A DNA stretch of 64,000 bases from Lysobacterales bacterium (GTDB lineage Bacteria > Pseudomonadota > Gammaproteobacteria > Xanthomonadales > SZUA-36): contig JABAAB010000061.1 in the NCBI GenBank assembly GCA_014238945.1, forward strand, positions 58,134 to 122,133, given 5' to 3'. Made by a program: the position numbers and the translations under genes. Below the pieces are notes generated by a model. It saw only the letters and a list, made by a program, of their open reading frames with translations, had not been told where the DNA came from and searched no databases. This document shows, piece after piece, positions 16,985 through 25,591 of the stretch (position 1 is its first letter; every line of letters begins with the position of its first letter).

Positions 16985-17905
16985 CTATCTCCAATGGCCA
17001 AGATGGTGGCCGGTCAGTGCTTCCAACCTGTCAATATCGTCATGATAAGTGACTGCCAATCTGGCACGCAATGACGCATCAATCCGTGGTCCCGGTTTCA
17101 GATTCATCTTGCCTATGGACCGGGTAATGGCATCACGGGCCCAAAGCGGTAACCGGTGCTGCGCCCATTTGCGCAGGGTATTGTCCCCTACCATATGGTG
17201 GTGCAACCACTGCCAGCGTGGCTGTCGGGATGACACATTCTCCCGGGTCAGCTTTGGACAGTCAGGATTTGCCACAGAGAGATGCTTACAAACCAGGTTC
17301 AGTGTATCCAGTGGGTTGTTCAGCCAATCCTCGTAGAATACAACCAAAAGCTGTTCGCGTGGGTAGTAACTCAGCCACCGTTCCAGCTGCGACGCGTAAA
17401 ACCCCCGCTCGCGGTACAGCCATGCAGACCGCCAGCCCTTCTCTTTACGGTCCCGCTCCAGGTTCCAGGCGGATTCAAAATCATCCACCGTCTCAAACCC
17501 CTCCTGTAATAAATGCAGCCATTGCGAATAGGCCCTGTCGACAGGGTGGCGCAAAATTGCAACCAGACGAGCCCAGGGTATTTCTTTGAACGCGTTTGCC
17601 GGTGCCTCGGGGTCGTGCAAGTAGGCGGTAGTGGCCTCACCTGCCCGCGAATGATCAGGACAGTCGCCGAAAAGGTCAAGATAGTCCTTTGTGCGGAAAG
17701 TGATCTTGTCGGCATTGGCTTCACCACCCGGACATGAGTAATGGGGTTTTTCCCCTGGATAACTGAAGTATCGGGGTTCCTTACTCGGACCGGTGTAAAT
17801 CCCGGGGTGGTTGGAAAGGACCTTGTGTAACGCGGTAGTGCCGGCCTTTGGTGCGCCAATGAGTAAAAAGTCCGGCCACCTTTCACGGCTTTGCTGAGTG
17901 GTCAC
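16985..17905 (-). CDS. PAPS-dependent sulfotransferase
   Basis: A 306-residue cytosolic-type sulfotransferase. LLIGAPKAGTTALHKVL is the 5'-phosphosulfate-binding loop and AILRHPVDRAYSQWLHL holds the 3'-phosphate-binding Arg and Ser. EPRYFSYPG follows the first motif as in the heparan N/O-sulfotransferase-like group. It transfers sulfate from PAPS, probably to a sugar, given three flanking glycosyltransferase genes. A GTG at 17905 is the likely start: it overlaps the upstream stop (GTGA) and has a G-rich stretch just upstream. An earlier ATG at 18004 would overlap the previous gene by 103 bp. Confidence 0.88.
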   Translation of the reverse strand: MTTQQSRERWPDFLLIGAPKAGTTALHKVLSNHPGIYTGPSKEPRYFSYPGEKPHYSCPGGEANADKITFRTKDYLDLFGDCPDHSRAGEATTAYLHDPEAPANAFKEIPWARLVAILRHPVDRAYSQWLHLLQEGFETVDDFESAWNLERDRKEKGWRSAWLYRERGFYASQLERWLSYYPREQLLVVFYEDWLNNPLDTLNLVCKHLSVANPDCPKLTRENVSSRQPRWQWLHHHMVGDNTLRKWAQHRLPLWARDAITRSIGKMNLKPGPRIDASLRARLAVTYHDDIDRLEALTGHHLGHWR

Positions 17906-18831
17906 TGTTTTGTCCCCCCCACCAAGCTGCCGATTGACTCCACACCCGCCTGCCAGGTGAAGCCGGCCAGGTTGGCCAACTCCCAGATGAGCAGCAATAG
18001 CCAAACCCTGGGTCGCAATTTTGCGGGGACATCACGCAGTGGTTGGCTGACATATGCCCTTAGCCCCCTGTGTAATTTGAGTGATTCGGACATTGCGCCA
18101 GAGTGTCGGCTCCGACGCAGGGAATGATACCTCCATGCCCCCCTGCCATAATTAAAGAATTGCTTCACAAAACCTGTGAGATCGGTTCGGTGTTCATGAA
18201 TGACGACCGCGCCGGCCGCGCGCACCTGCTGGTGACCGGAATGTAACCAGCGATCTGCGAAGTCCCTGTCTTCAGCTGCCAAACGTCCAAAAGCTTCATC
18301 ACAACCACCGATCGAAAGGTACAAATCACGGGGAACAGCAAAGTTCAAACCCGGGAAAAACCCCGGTGTATCCGATGTCGCATTGAAGCAGGCATCTACT
18401 GCTTCGGTAATCACCTGGCCCGTACAGGCAACAACATTATCGGGATACAGGTTGCGGATTACACCACCCACAAGAAATCCAGGATTTGCTTCTGCACTGA
18501 TGAGCAATTCTTCCAGCCACGAGGGTTCCGCTACACAGTCGTCATCAATAAAAGCCAGCAAATCGGCACTCGCTTTGCTCGCACCAAAGTTTCGATTGGC
18601 TGCAACCCCCCTGTTATCGGTGTGAAAATGGCTGATGTCCAACCGGTCTTTAAATGTCTTCACAACACTCGTCACCGGAACGGTGGAAACATCGACAAGC
18701 ACCAGTTCAAAATGGTTTCTGTCCAGACTTTGAGCTACCAGGGACTCAAGACATCTGTGTAATATTCTTGCCCGGTTATAGGTCATTACGATGACGGAGA
18801 CTCTCAAGCCTGGAGGGTATTCAACTTTCAT
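17902..18831 (-). CDS. Glycosyltransferase family 2
   Basis: A 309-residue GT-A enzyme and first gene of the glycan operon. It has VSVIVMTYNRARILHRCLESL, ELVLVDVST, NRGVAANRNFGASKA and LLAFIDDDCVAEPSW (DDD metal site), then a C-terminal helix-rich region with hydrophobic residues 275-300. FGRLAAEDRDFADRW holds the ED motif expected of the catalytic base. The ATG at 18831 has no obvious Shine-Dalgarno sequence; an alternative TTG lies at 18873. The 250-bp gap upstream to the PadR gene carries the promoters of both divergent units. Confidence 0.88.
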   Translation of the reverse strand: MKVEYPPGLRVSVIVMTYNRARILHRCLESLVAQSLDRNHFELVLVDVSTVPVTSVVKTFKDRLDISHFHTDNRGVAANRNFGASKASADLLAFIDDDCVAEPSWLEELLISAEANPGFLVGGVIRNLYPDNVVACTGQVITEAVDACFNATSDTPGFFPGLNFAVPRDLYLSIGGCDEAFGRLAAEDRDFADRWLHSGHQQVRAAGAVVIHEHRTDLTGFVKQFFNYGRGAWRYHSLRRSRHSGAMSESLKLHRGLRAYVSQPLRDVPAKLRPRVWLLLLIWELANLAGFTWQAGVESIGSLVGGTKQ

Positions 18832-19108
18832 ATTAATTGTCACGTGTCGTGATTTTTCCTGGGCAAAAATCAAAGTCGTCAGCGCTCTATTCTAAACGGC
18901 GGAGGCCGCCAGCGTGGTGTTCTCATTTTAGCGGCAACAAGAGCACCTGACCCACTTTTCTCCCAGCGGAGTCTGGCTGTGCCTGCAGAACTTTGTACGA
19001 GAGCAAACCTAAACTTCAGAAATAATTCAGAAGGTCTTCATTTGTGGTCCTGCCCAATGCACAGGTGGCTTCCCCACTTGACGCACGCATCAATATAGTC
19101 GAATATCG

Positions 19109-19125
19109 ATATCGAATTTCGATAT
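19109..19125. promoter_or_regulatory. Probable PadR operator palindrome
   Basis: The 17-bp sequence ATATCGAATTTCGATAT is perfectly palindromic around a central base. It is preceded by an overlapping ATATCGATAT palindrome (19103-19112). The site sits 13 bp before the padR start codon. PadR regulators bind AT-rich dyads of this kind and usually autoregulate, so this is inferred to be the operator of the operon that starts at 19139. Confidence 0.6.
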
Positions 19126-19138
19126 AAGTTAATACCAC

Positions 19139-19450
19139 ATGAGCGGCAATGATAAAGAACTCTACTCGGGGCTTATCCGCCTCCACGTTCTGCACCACGC
19201 GGCAGACGGGCCTATTTACGGCAGCTGGATGATCGAGGAGCTTCGTGAACACGGCTACGAGATCAGTCCGGGTACGCTTTACCCGATGCTGCATGGTTTG
19301 GCGCGCAAGGGATATCTCAAGATGCGGCAGGAGGGGCCTGGCAAGCGTGCGCGGCGGATTTACACGATTACCAAGCAGGGTAGTGACGCTCTCGCAGAGG
19401 CCAGGATTAAGGTACACGAGCTGTTCGGGGAATTTTTTGAGCATGATTAA
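19139..19450 (+). CDS. PadR family transcriptional regulator
   Basis: A 103-residue winged-helix regulator of the short PadR subfamily. LIRLHVLHHAADGPIYGSWMIEEL, ISPGTLYPMLHGLARKGYLKM and RRIYTITKQGSDAL are the helix-turn-helix and wing of PadR proteins, including the diagnostic GTLYPxLxxLxxxGYL. The C-terminal helix is the dimer arm. The gene begins just after an AT-rich palindrome and has almost no 5' leader, with no clear Shine-Dalgarno sequence. It heads a plus-strand run with MOSC, ferredoxin, ChrA and a small protein; gaps are 33 bp or less up to ferredoxin and 39 bp to chrA. Confidence 0.92.
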   Translation: MSGNDKELYSGLIRLHVLHHAADGPIYGSWMIEELREHGYEISPGTLYPMLHGLARKGYLKMRQEGPGKRARRIYTITKQGSDALAEARIKVHELFGEFFEHD

Positions 19451-19483
19451 TAAAGTGAAAAACGACAGAGAGGGACCAACCAA

Positions 19484-20272
19484 GTGCAAATAGGAACAAT
19501 AGAAAGTATCTGGCGTTATCCGGTCAAAGGGATGCGCGGTGAAGAGGTCCCACACATCTACACGGCATATACCGGCTTGATGGGTGACCGGATATACGGT
19601 GTGGTTGCTGCCGATGGCGACCCCGGCCATCCGTGGCACACCGGGCGCAACCAGGAGGAATTTGTGCTCTACAAGGCGCGCTACAACCCGGACGAGGAAT
19701 TGTTGTTGCCACCCAATCTGGACGCTTCATACGACGAATGGGAACCCGGCATTGATCCGCTTTATCCTGATGCGGATGCATTCAGGGTGAGCGTGAATAC
19801 CCCCGGGGGGGTAAGTTACAACGACATCGAAGACCCGGCATTTATCGAGGACCTTGAGAAAATCACCGGCCGGTCACTGCGGATTCACGTAACCCAGAGG
19901 GGAAATTTTGACGCCCGCCCGGTGTCGCTGATCTCGTTGTCGACTGCTGCCAGGCTGGGTGAGGAACTGGGCATGGAGGTCGACAAACGCCGTTTCAGAG
20001 CCAATTTTTATGTCGAGTGGGACAATCAGGATGACCCGTTCTACGAATTATCATTGGTTGGTAAAACCCTGAAAATCGGTGAATGGCTGGAGCTGATGAT
20101 CATTGAGCGCGACCCGCGTTGTACGATGATCACCCTCGATCCCGATACCGCCGAAGCCACCCCCAGGCTGTTACAGCACCTGGCCCGAAAGCATGCCGGA
20201 GATGCCGGTGTGTTTGCCGCAGTCCTGAAACAGGGGCGGGTTAACAAAGGCGACCGGATCGTTTTGAAATGA
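19484..20272 (+). CDS. MOSC domain protein (YcbX-like, without ferredoxin domain)
   Basis: A 262-residue protein. Residues 1-100 match the MOSC N-terminal beta-barrel (IWRYPVKGMRGEEV...GLMGDRIYGVV), and residues 145-262 the MOSC core with DKRRFRANFYVEW and ERDPRCTMITLDP, whose Cys213 is the expected molybdenum-cofactor ligand. E. coli YcbX reduces N-hydroxylated compounds and fuses MOSC to a [2Fe-2S] domain; here the iron-sulfur part is the next gene, overlapping by 4 bp. The start is GTG at 19484, with GAGAGGGA upstream. It may supply a molybdenum-dependent reductase for detoxification. Confidence 0.9.
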   Translation: MQIGTIESIWRYPVKGMRGEEVPHIYTAYTGLMGDRIYGVVAADGDPGHPWHTGRNQEEFVLYKARYNPDEELLLPPNLDASYDEWEPGIDPLYPDADAFRVSVNTPGGVSYNDIEDPAFIEDLEKITGRSLRIHVTQRGNFDARPVSLISLSTAARLGEELGMEVDKRRFRANFYVEWDNQDDPFYELSLVGKTLKIGEWLELMIIERDPRCTMITLDPDTAEATPRLLQHLARKHAGDAGVFAAVLKQGRVNKGDRIVLK

Positions 20273-20601
20273 GTCCGGGCAAAAAGGACGATATCGAGGC
20301 GCATTCAATCGAAAATACACCGATCAATCAATTTCGCCTGACCCTCGATGGCGAGAACCACAACGTGCCCATCTCTGCGGGTGACACACTGTTGAAGGCG
20401 GCACTGGCGGCCGGCATTGACGCACCTCATTCCTGCACCAAGGGAAGATGTGGCACCTGTATGTCGTGGCTTCGGAGTGGTGATGTATCCATGGACTCAA
20501 ACCGGGCACTGTCACCAAATAATATTGAACGTGGTTATGTTCTTGCCTGCCAGTCACGACCCTCGTCCAATACCCCGTTGTGGCTGGACTTTGATCTCTA
20601 G
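20269..20601 (+). CDS. Plant-type [2Fe-2S] ferredoxin
   Basis: A 110-residue ferredoxin. Cys56, Cys61, Cys64 and Cys94 form the C-x4-C-x2-C...C cluster motif (SCTKGRCGTC and LACQS). The domain starts at about residue 20 with a beta-hairpin (FRLTLDGENHNVPI). The ATG overlaps the MOSC stop (ATGA), so the two are translated together, and the pair recapitulates the fused E. coli YcbX in two chains. It should pass electrons from a flavoprotein reductase to the MOSC subunit. No reductase gene lies nearby. Confidence 0.92.
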   Translation: MSPGKKDDIEAHSIENTPINQFRLTLDGENHNVPISAGDTLLKAALAAGIDAPHSCTKGRCGTCMSWLRSGDVSMDSNRALSPNNIERGYVLACQSRPSSNTPLWLDFDL

Positions 20602-20640
20602 ATTGCAAGCACATCCAGGCAGTTTCCGAGGAGAATATTA

Positions 20641-21861
20641 ATGCATGCTGAAAACCTGACAGGTAGCGGTAAACCACGATCTGTCGTCACTGTATTCCTT
20701 ACGTTCCTGCGTCTGGGACTGACCTCTTTTGGTGGGCCGGTGGCGCATTTTGGTTACTTCCATGAAGAATTTGTCGTACGACGCAAGTGGCTGGACGAAC
20801 GCGCTTTCGCCGATCTGCTGGCCCTGTGCCAGTTCCTGCCGGGGCCAGCCTCCAGCCAACTGGGAATCGGTGTCGGGTTGTCACAGGCGGGTTTGCGCGG
20901 AGCAATCGCTGCATGGATCGCTTTCACCATGCCGTCCGCTATCGCACTTATCCTGTTTGGATATGGCGTCATAGAGTTTGGCGACGCGCTTGGGACAGGT
21001 GCCTTGCAAGGCTTGAAAGTGGTTGCCGTTGCCGTGGTGGCGCAGGCCGTTTGGAGCATGGCGCGAAGCCTTTGCCCGGATACGAAGCGGGCAACCCTGG
21101 CGGTACTGACCACCATTGGCGTGCTTGCAGTCCCCTCACCGTTCGCACAGGTGGGTGCCATAGTTATCGGTGGTCTTTTTGGCTGGGTCATGTTGCGCGA
21201 CGATGTACCGACGGATCATGTCGACCTGGGTGTGCGGGTGAAACGGAGTGTCGCAATCACCGCACTCGTCCTGTTTTTCATTGCATTGATTGGACTGCCG
21301 TTGTTGGTTCTTGCCTATCCATCCCAGACCCTGGCGCTGGTTGATTCCTTTTACCGCTCCGGCTCGCTGGTGTTTGGTGGTGGGCACGTCGTTTTGCCCT
21401 TGTTGCAGTCAGAGGTTGTTCCCCCCGGCTGGGTGACACAGGATGCGTTCCTGGCGGGTTATGGTGCTGCGCAGGCTGTGCCGGGACCACTGTTCACCTT
21501 CGCAGCCTTTCTGGGAACGGTGATGAGCGTAGCCCCAAACGGGGTCATCGGCGGTCTGATTTGTCTGCTGGCAATTTTCGCGTCATCGTTCTTGCTGGTG
21601 GTCGGAGCCATGCCGTTCTGGGATGCCCTGCGTCGCATCGGCGCAGTGCGAAATGCATTGCTCGGCGTAAACGCGGTGGTGGTTGGTCTGTTGCTCGCGG
21701 CCCTTTACGACCCGGTCTGGACCAGTGCGATATTGTCGGCGGCCGATTTTGGCCTGGCCCTGGCGGCCTTCACTTTGCTGGTGTTCTGGAAAACTCCGGC
21801 CTGGCTGGTGGTGATCCTGACCGCGATTGGCGGTTGGGCGTTGCAGACGGGACCGATGTGA
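20641..21861 (+). CDS. chrA: ChrA-type chromate/oxyanion transporter (CHR family)
   Basis: A 406-residue two-domain CHR transporter. Each half starts with the family signature: FLRLGLTSFGGPVAHFGYFHEEFVVRRKWLDERAFADLLALCQFLPGP near residues 20-65, and FYRSGSLVFGGGHVVLPLLQSEVV with AVPGPLFTFAAFLG in the second half. About ten to twelve helices are seen. CHR proteins export chromate, but many homologues have unknown anionic substrates. A strong GAGGAGA precedes the ATG. The context with PadR, MOSC and ferredoxin suggests a detoxification unit in which reduction and export are combined; the substrate need not be chromate. Confidence 0.9.
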   Translation: MHAENLTGSGKPRSVVTVFLTFLRLGLTSFGGPVAHFGYFHEEFVVRRKWLDERAFADLLALCQFLPGPASSQLGIGVGLSQAGLRGAIAAWIAFTMPSAIALILFGYGVIEFGDALGTGALQGLKVVAVAVVAQAVWSMARSLCPDTKRATLAVLTTIGVLAVPSPFAQVGAIVIGGLFGWVMLRDDVPTDHVDLGVRVKRSVAITALVLFFIALIGLPLLVLAYPSQTLALVDSFYRSGSLVFGGGHVVLPLLQSEVVPPGWVTQDAFLAGYGAAQAVPGPLFTFAAFLGTVMSVAPNGVIGGLICLLAIFASSFLLVVGAMPFWDALRRIGAVRNALLGVNAVVVGLLLAALYDPVWTSAILSAADFGLALAAFTLLVFWKTPAWLVVILTAIGGWALQTGPM

Positions 21862-22214
21862 CAGCTGAGGTCGGACACAACTTTGACGGCATGATAATGA
21901 ACGCTGTTGAAACCGATGAAAACGGCGTGATTGGCCCCGAAACCCTGTTTCAATTTCACCAGTCCGGGCAGCATGTGCACGCCGAGTACTCCGGTGGAAG
22001 AGTAGAAAGAGGATACCTGGTTGGAATCATTGAGGGAGCGCATTTCGAGTTTCGTTATTGCCAGTTGGAAACAGACGGGACACTGAACGGCGGAGTGTCA
22101 ATTTGTGAGATAGGGGTTTCAAATAGTGGTCTGGTACAAATTATAGAGAACTTTGAGTGGGGTTCCAGGCCAGGTGGCGGCAGAAATGTCATTCAACAAC
22201 TTGAAGCCCGGTAA
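21858..22214 (+). CDS. Small beta-rich protein, translationally coupled to chrA
   Basis: A 118-residue cytosolic protein starting at a GTG that overlaps the chrA stop (GTGA). The pattern FDGMIMNAVETDENGVIGPETLFQFHQSGQHVHAEYSGGRVERGYLVGI followed by FEFRYCQLETDGTLNGGVSICE resembles a short family often labelled 'N-acetylglutamate synthase'. That label is not supported by any GNAT motif. It is probably a small beta-sheet binding domain of unknown role. The overlap places it in the PadR operon. Confidence 0.72.
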   Translation: MTAEVGHNFDGMIMNAVETDENGVIGPETLFQFHQSGQHVHAEYSGGRVERGYLVGIIEGAHFEFRYCQLETDGTLNGGVSICEIGVSNSGLVQIIENFEWGSRPGGGRNVIQQLEAR

Positions 22215-22230
22215 AATCATCACATATCCA

Positions 22231-22269
22231 AACGCCAACGCATGTCAGGATGAATTTTCTGTTGGCGTT
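22231..22269. terminator. Hairpin after the PadR operon
   Basis: AACGCCAAC (22231-22239) and GTTGGCGTT (22261-22269) form a perfect 9-bp stem with a 21-nt loop, 16 bp after the last stop codon. There is no T-tract, so termination is only suggested by position. Confidence 0.4.
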
Positions 22270-22340
22270 GAAGCCGGCCAATTGATTTAGTAGTCATTAA
22301 TTATTCCTCACGCTGAAGTGTCTATGGAAAAATACCTGCA

Positions 22341-22532
22341 ATGCACGAGCTCAATTCTCAAAACGTACAATGCCCATATTGCGGAGAACTGATTGAAGTT
22401 CTTATCGATTGCTCTGTCCCGCAACAGGACTACATCGAAGATTGCCAGGTCTGTTGCCGGCCAATAGATTTTTATGTGCGTATTGATCAGGACGGTGTAC
22501 CGACCGTTACTGTGTCGCATGAAAACGAGTAG
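22341..22532 (+). CDS. CPXCG motif cysteine-rich protein
   Basis: A 63-residue zinc-ribbon-like protein. VQCPYCGELIEVLID carries the CPxCG motif and DCQVCCRPIDFYV the second Cys pair, a spacing typical of the small CPXCG family found in Proteobacteria. It probably binds one zinc ion. Function is unknown. The ATG at 22341 has a weak GGAAAA upstream. It stands alone between the PadR operon hairpin and the next small membrane gene. Confidence 0.85.
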   Translation: MHELNSQNVQCPYCGELIEVLIDCSVPQQDYIEDCQVCCRPIDFYVRIDQDGVPTVTVSHENE

Positions 22533-22630
22533 TTGGGTAATCAGACACCCGTTATTGATGCGCAGACCGGTACCATCAAGGATTTTAAAGCAATCTAAAT
22601 TCAATCGGCAGGCGATGGGGAGCATTAGAA

Positions 22631-23011
22631 TTGGAACGGGCAATATCCGCAGTACTGGTGATCGTGGGTCTAATCAATTTCGTTCCGATCATTGGAGTGA
22701 CGTCCGCTGAGGTCCTCGCTACCCTCTATGGTATTCCCTCTCTGGATGGCGATTTGCTCCTATTAATGAGACATCGGGCGGTATTGTTCGGGGTTCTGGG
22801 TGGTTTGATCATTGCATCCGCGTTCAGACGGCATCTCCAAACCGCAGCACTCGTTGCAGCCTTTATGGCCATGTCGGGTTTTGTCGTGCTGGCCCTGATG
22901 GCTGGCAATATCGGTGTCAAGATTCAAAATGTGATGTGGGTAGATGTTGTCGCAGTGGTGGGTCTTTCCTGGGTCGCGCTGGTGCGGTTGAGGCAAGACA
23001 AAATTTCATAG
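22631..23011 (+). CDS. Small four-helix membrane protein
   Basis: A 126-residue protein with four hydrophobic segments (about residues 5-28, 50-64, 70-90 and 100-118). It resembles short membrane proteins often mislabelled 'phosphopantetheine adenylyltransferase', but no nucleotide-binding HxGH motif is present, so that function is not supported. A TTG at 22631 is the likely start, with GGGGAG 8 nt upstream. The following 180 bp to the next gene contain nothing I recognise. Confidence 0.72.
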   Translation: MERAISAVLVIVGLINFVPIIGVTSAEVLATLYGIPSLDGDLLLLMRHRAVLFGVLGGLIIASAFRRHLQTAALVAAFMAMSGFVVLALMAGNIGVKIQNVMWVDVVAVVGLSWVALVRLRQDKIS

Positions 23012-23192
23012 CAACGAATTGCTGAGTTTTTCAAAATCCCGGTGTTTCTGGCAATATAGCTCAAATGCTACTGATCTTCGGCGCCCGTGAAATTCCACTG
23101 GTCAGGCCATTGATCAATGGGTTTCGACCAGATAAATGCTCAACATGATCAGCTCCGGGTCTCTTGTTAATGACGTTAAAAGAATAATGTAA

Positions 23193-25310
23193 ATGGCAGC
23201 ACCCATCACAAAACCGCGAAAACATCATCGTTCGCCCGTTATGTTTGCACTGGCAATGTGCACCCTGGCGACGTTATTCGGCTTTGATTCACAAGGGCCT
23301 GACACGCCGCAGGGGAGTCAGCACGTTGACGATTTACAGGGCATTGAATCCCGGGGCTACATTCGATTTGGGCGTAAATCCTGGGCGGGCTTTGACTCAT
23401 TGCCCCAGGAAGGGTTGCCCATGCAGTCCTATTATCAACTCGCCGGTGATTTTGCGAGTAAACGCGGGCTTCAGGTGCACTGGGTCGATATCGACGACTA
23501 TATTGAGTTGCTTCAGGCGGTTGATACGGGCCGTGTTGACGCCGTGATCCATAATGTTACGGTCACGGAATCACGTTCGGAGCAATTTGCCTTTACCACT
23601 CCTCTGACACTCAGTGATGAATGGCTGATAGGCCACCAGGAAAACAAAACCCTGACACCCGGATCCCCCGGGTTTGCCCAACTTACGCTGGGGATTCCCG
23701 ATGGGACCGCTTACCTGGAATCGGTAGCCGACACGTCTGAACTGGCAGCCCTGACCCTCGAACGTCTTCCCTCCGACATGCTGCCGGATGAAATCGTCGA
23801 CGAAATTGCAGCCCGGAAGTATGACCTGACCGTCATGGACGCTGGGAGCGCCCGTTATCTCGTTGGCCAGGATTCAGACCTTGAACACTTGTGGACGCTA
23901 CCGAACAAACGGTCCCTGGCATGGACCACACGCCGTGACAGCACCCAACTGCTCGCCGCCTTAAACCAGTATCTTGTCGAGCAGCAAATCGGCGGTCGGC
24001 GCACCATGAGCGAACGCCTGGACCTGGCCGGTATCAAGCAAAGCGGTACCCTGCGTATGCTCACACTGACGGGGCCACAAACCTTTTTTCTCTGGCGTGG
24101 TGAATTGCTGGGCTTTGAGTACGAATTACTGAAGCTGTTCGCCGAGGAACAGGGCGTTCGCCTCGAAGTCGTTCTGGCCCCCGACCGTGCCAGCCTTTTT
24201 TCCAACCTCGAATCAGACCACGCGGACATCCTGGGGGCCGCGGTCACGATTACCGAAGAACGTAAAAAGTCCGGGCTAGAATTCTCCGAGCCCTATATGT
24301 ATGTCGATGAGGTATTCGTCAGTTCGGCAAACAATCCCCCGCCCACCAGCCTGGAGGAATTAAAAGGTCGAAAGATTTTTCTGAACCCGGTCACTAGTCA
24401 TTGGCAACATCTGCAAGACATGCACCCGGATGTCGATGTTGTGGCCGTCACGGAAGACACCGAGGCACTTCTGGACAAGGTTCGGAAGCAGGAATATGAC
24501 GTAACCCTGATGGACAGCCACCTGCTGGCCATCGAGCAGGCATACAACAAGGACCTGAGCGATGGCCTGATCCTGACCAGGGCAGCACCCATTGCCTGGG
24601 TTGTCCATCCGGACAATGCAGAACTCGGCCGGGCCCTCAACGAATTCACCAAACGCATGTACCGAAGCAAAACCTACAACCTGTTGTGGCAAAAATACTT
24701 TGGCAACGAGCGGCGGGTGAGTCGACACGAAAGCCAGCGCATTGTTGGGTCCAAATTGTCTCCCTACGATGGTCTGGTTCAACAGAACATCCAGGATTTC
24801 GACTTCGACTGGCGCATTGTGGTATCACAGATGTACCAGGAGTCGCGGTTCGAACCTGAGCTTACTTCCTATGCAGGGGCGCGTGGTCTGATGCAGGTGA
24901 TGCCCCGGACCGCCGGGCAGGTGGGCGTGGCTGAGGAGGACCTGTGGAACCCCGAATACAACATCCTCGCCGGGATACGCTACCTGAACTGGACCTGGGA
25001 ACGGTTCGAGGATTCCCTGCCTATGAGCGAGCGACTGTGGTTCGCACTGGCTGCTTACAACGCAGGCCCCGGACACGTACGCGATGCTCGCAAACTGGCC
25101 CGGGACCAGGGGCTGAATCCGAATTTGTGGTTTGATAACGTGGAGCAGGCCATTTTGCTGTTGAGCAAACCCGAGTACGCGCAAAAAGCCCGCTATGGTT
25201 TTGTGCGGGGTGGTGAACCGGTGAAATACGTGCGTGAGATACGTGAGCGGTACCGGGTATATGTGGACCACCTGAACAAATTGGAGACCAACCCACCATC
25301 ACCACGATGA
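23193..25310 (+). CDS. MltF-like lytic murein transglycosylase with two solute-binding domains
   Basis: A 705-residue cell-wall enzyme. After an N-terminal hydrophobic segment (about residues 16-30), two bacterial extracellular solute-binding (SBP_bac_3) domains follow one another at about residues 45-275 and 285-505 (GIKQSGTLRMLTL starts the second). The SLT lysozyme-like domain lies at about residues 535-690: SQMYQESRFEPELTSYAGARGLMQVMPRTA holds the catalytic Glu, and ALAAYNAGPGHV the family's third motif. E. coli MltF has one solute-binding domain plus SLT, so the duplication is notable. The solute-binding domains may sense muropeptides and control the lytic domain. Confidence 0.9.
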   Translation: MAAPITKPRKHHRSPVMFALAMCTLATLFGFDSQGPDTPQGSQHVDDLQGIESRGYIRFGRKSWAGFDSLPQEGLPMQSYYQLAGDFASKRGLQVHWVDIDDYIELLQAVDTGRVDAVIHNVTVTESRSEQFAFTTPLTLSDEWLIGHQENKTLTPGSPGFAQLTLGIPDGTAYLESVADTSELAALTLERLPSDMLPDEIVDEIAARKYDLTVMDAGSARYLVGQDSDLEHLWTLPNKRSLAWTTRRDSTQLLAALNQYLVEQQIGGRRTMSERLDLAGIKQSGTLRMLTLTGPQTFFLWRGELLGFEYELLKLFAEEQGVRLEVVLAPDRASLFSNLESDHADILGAAVTITEERKKSGLEFSEPYMYVDEVFVSSANNPPPTSLEELKGRKIFLNPVTSHWQHLQDMHPDVDVVAVTEDTEALLDKVRKQEYDVTLMDSHLLAIEQAYNKDLSDGLILTRAAPIAWVVHPDNAELGRALNEFTKRMYRSKTYNLLWQKYFGNERRVSRHESQRIVGSKLSPYDGLVQQNIQDFDFDWRIVVSQMYQESRFEPELTSYAGARGLMQVMPRTAGQVGVAEEDLWNPEYNILAGIRYLNWTWERFEDSLPMSERLWFALAAYNAGPGHVRDARKLARDQGLNPNLWFDNVEQAILLLSKPEYAQKARYGFVRGGEPVKYVREIRERYRVYVDHLNKLETNPPSPR

Positions 25311-25591
25311 CTGAAATCAGCAACAATACCTATTGTTCCAGTGCCGTTTCGGTTGCCATAGGCGCATTTCTCGATGCCTTCGCGATCACGTTCCTGGCGC
25401 ATGACGACACAAACTGTATGAACCTTTCAGGCAATATTTTTACCGACAGCTTTGTAAACAAGGGGTTGAGTCCTTTCGTTTAGCCAGTAACGATCGGCAG
25501 ACCGCTACCTGTTACCGCCCAGGCCATCCCGCTGACTGGCACCGACCTGAGGCAGACCAACAATAGACCGATCAAAGGCGGAGCATACATA
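25311..25591. other. 281-bp intergenic region
   Basis: It lies between the MltF-like gene and the next membrane protein gene. No coding frame or strong hairpin is evident; GGCGGAG at its end is the ribosome-binding site of the next gene. Confidence 0.4.

Noticed and set aside
16985..18004. Longer start for the sulfotransferase at 18004
   Set aside because: It would overlap the previous gene by 103 bp; the GTG at 17905 gives a GTGA overlap and better fit to family length.
19016..19639. 207-codon minus-strand open frame across the PadR gene
   Set aside because: It lies opposite PadR and the start of the MOSC gene and shows no domain; both plus-strand genes have strong family motifs.
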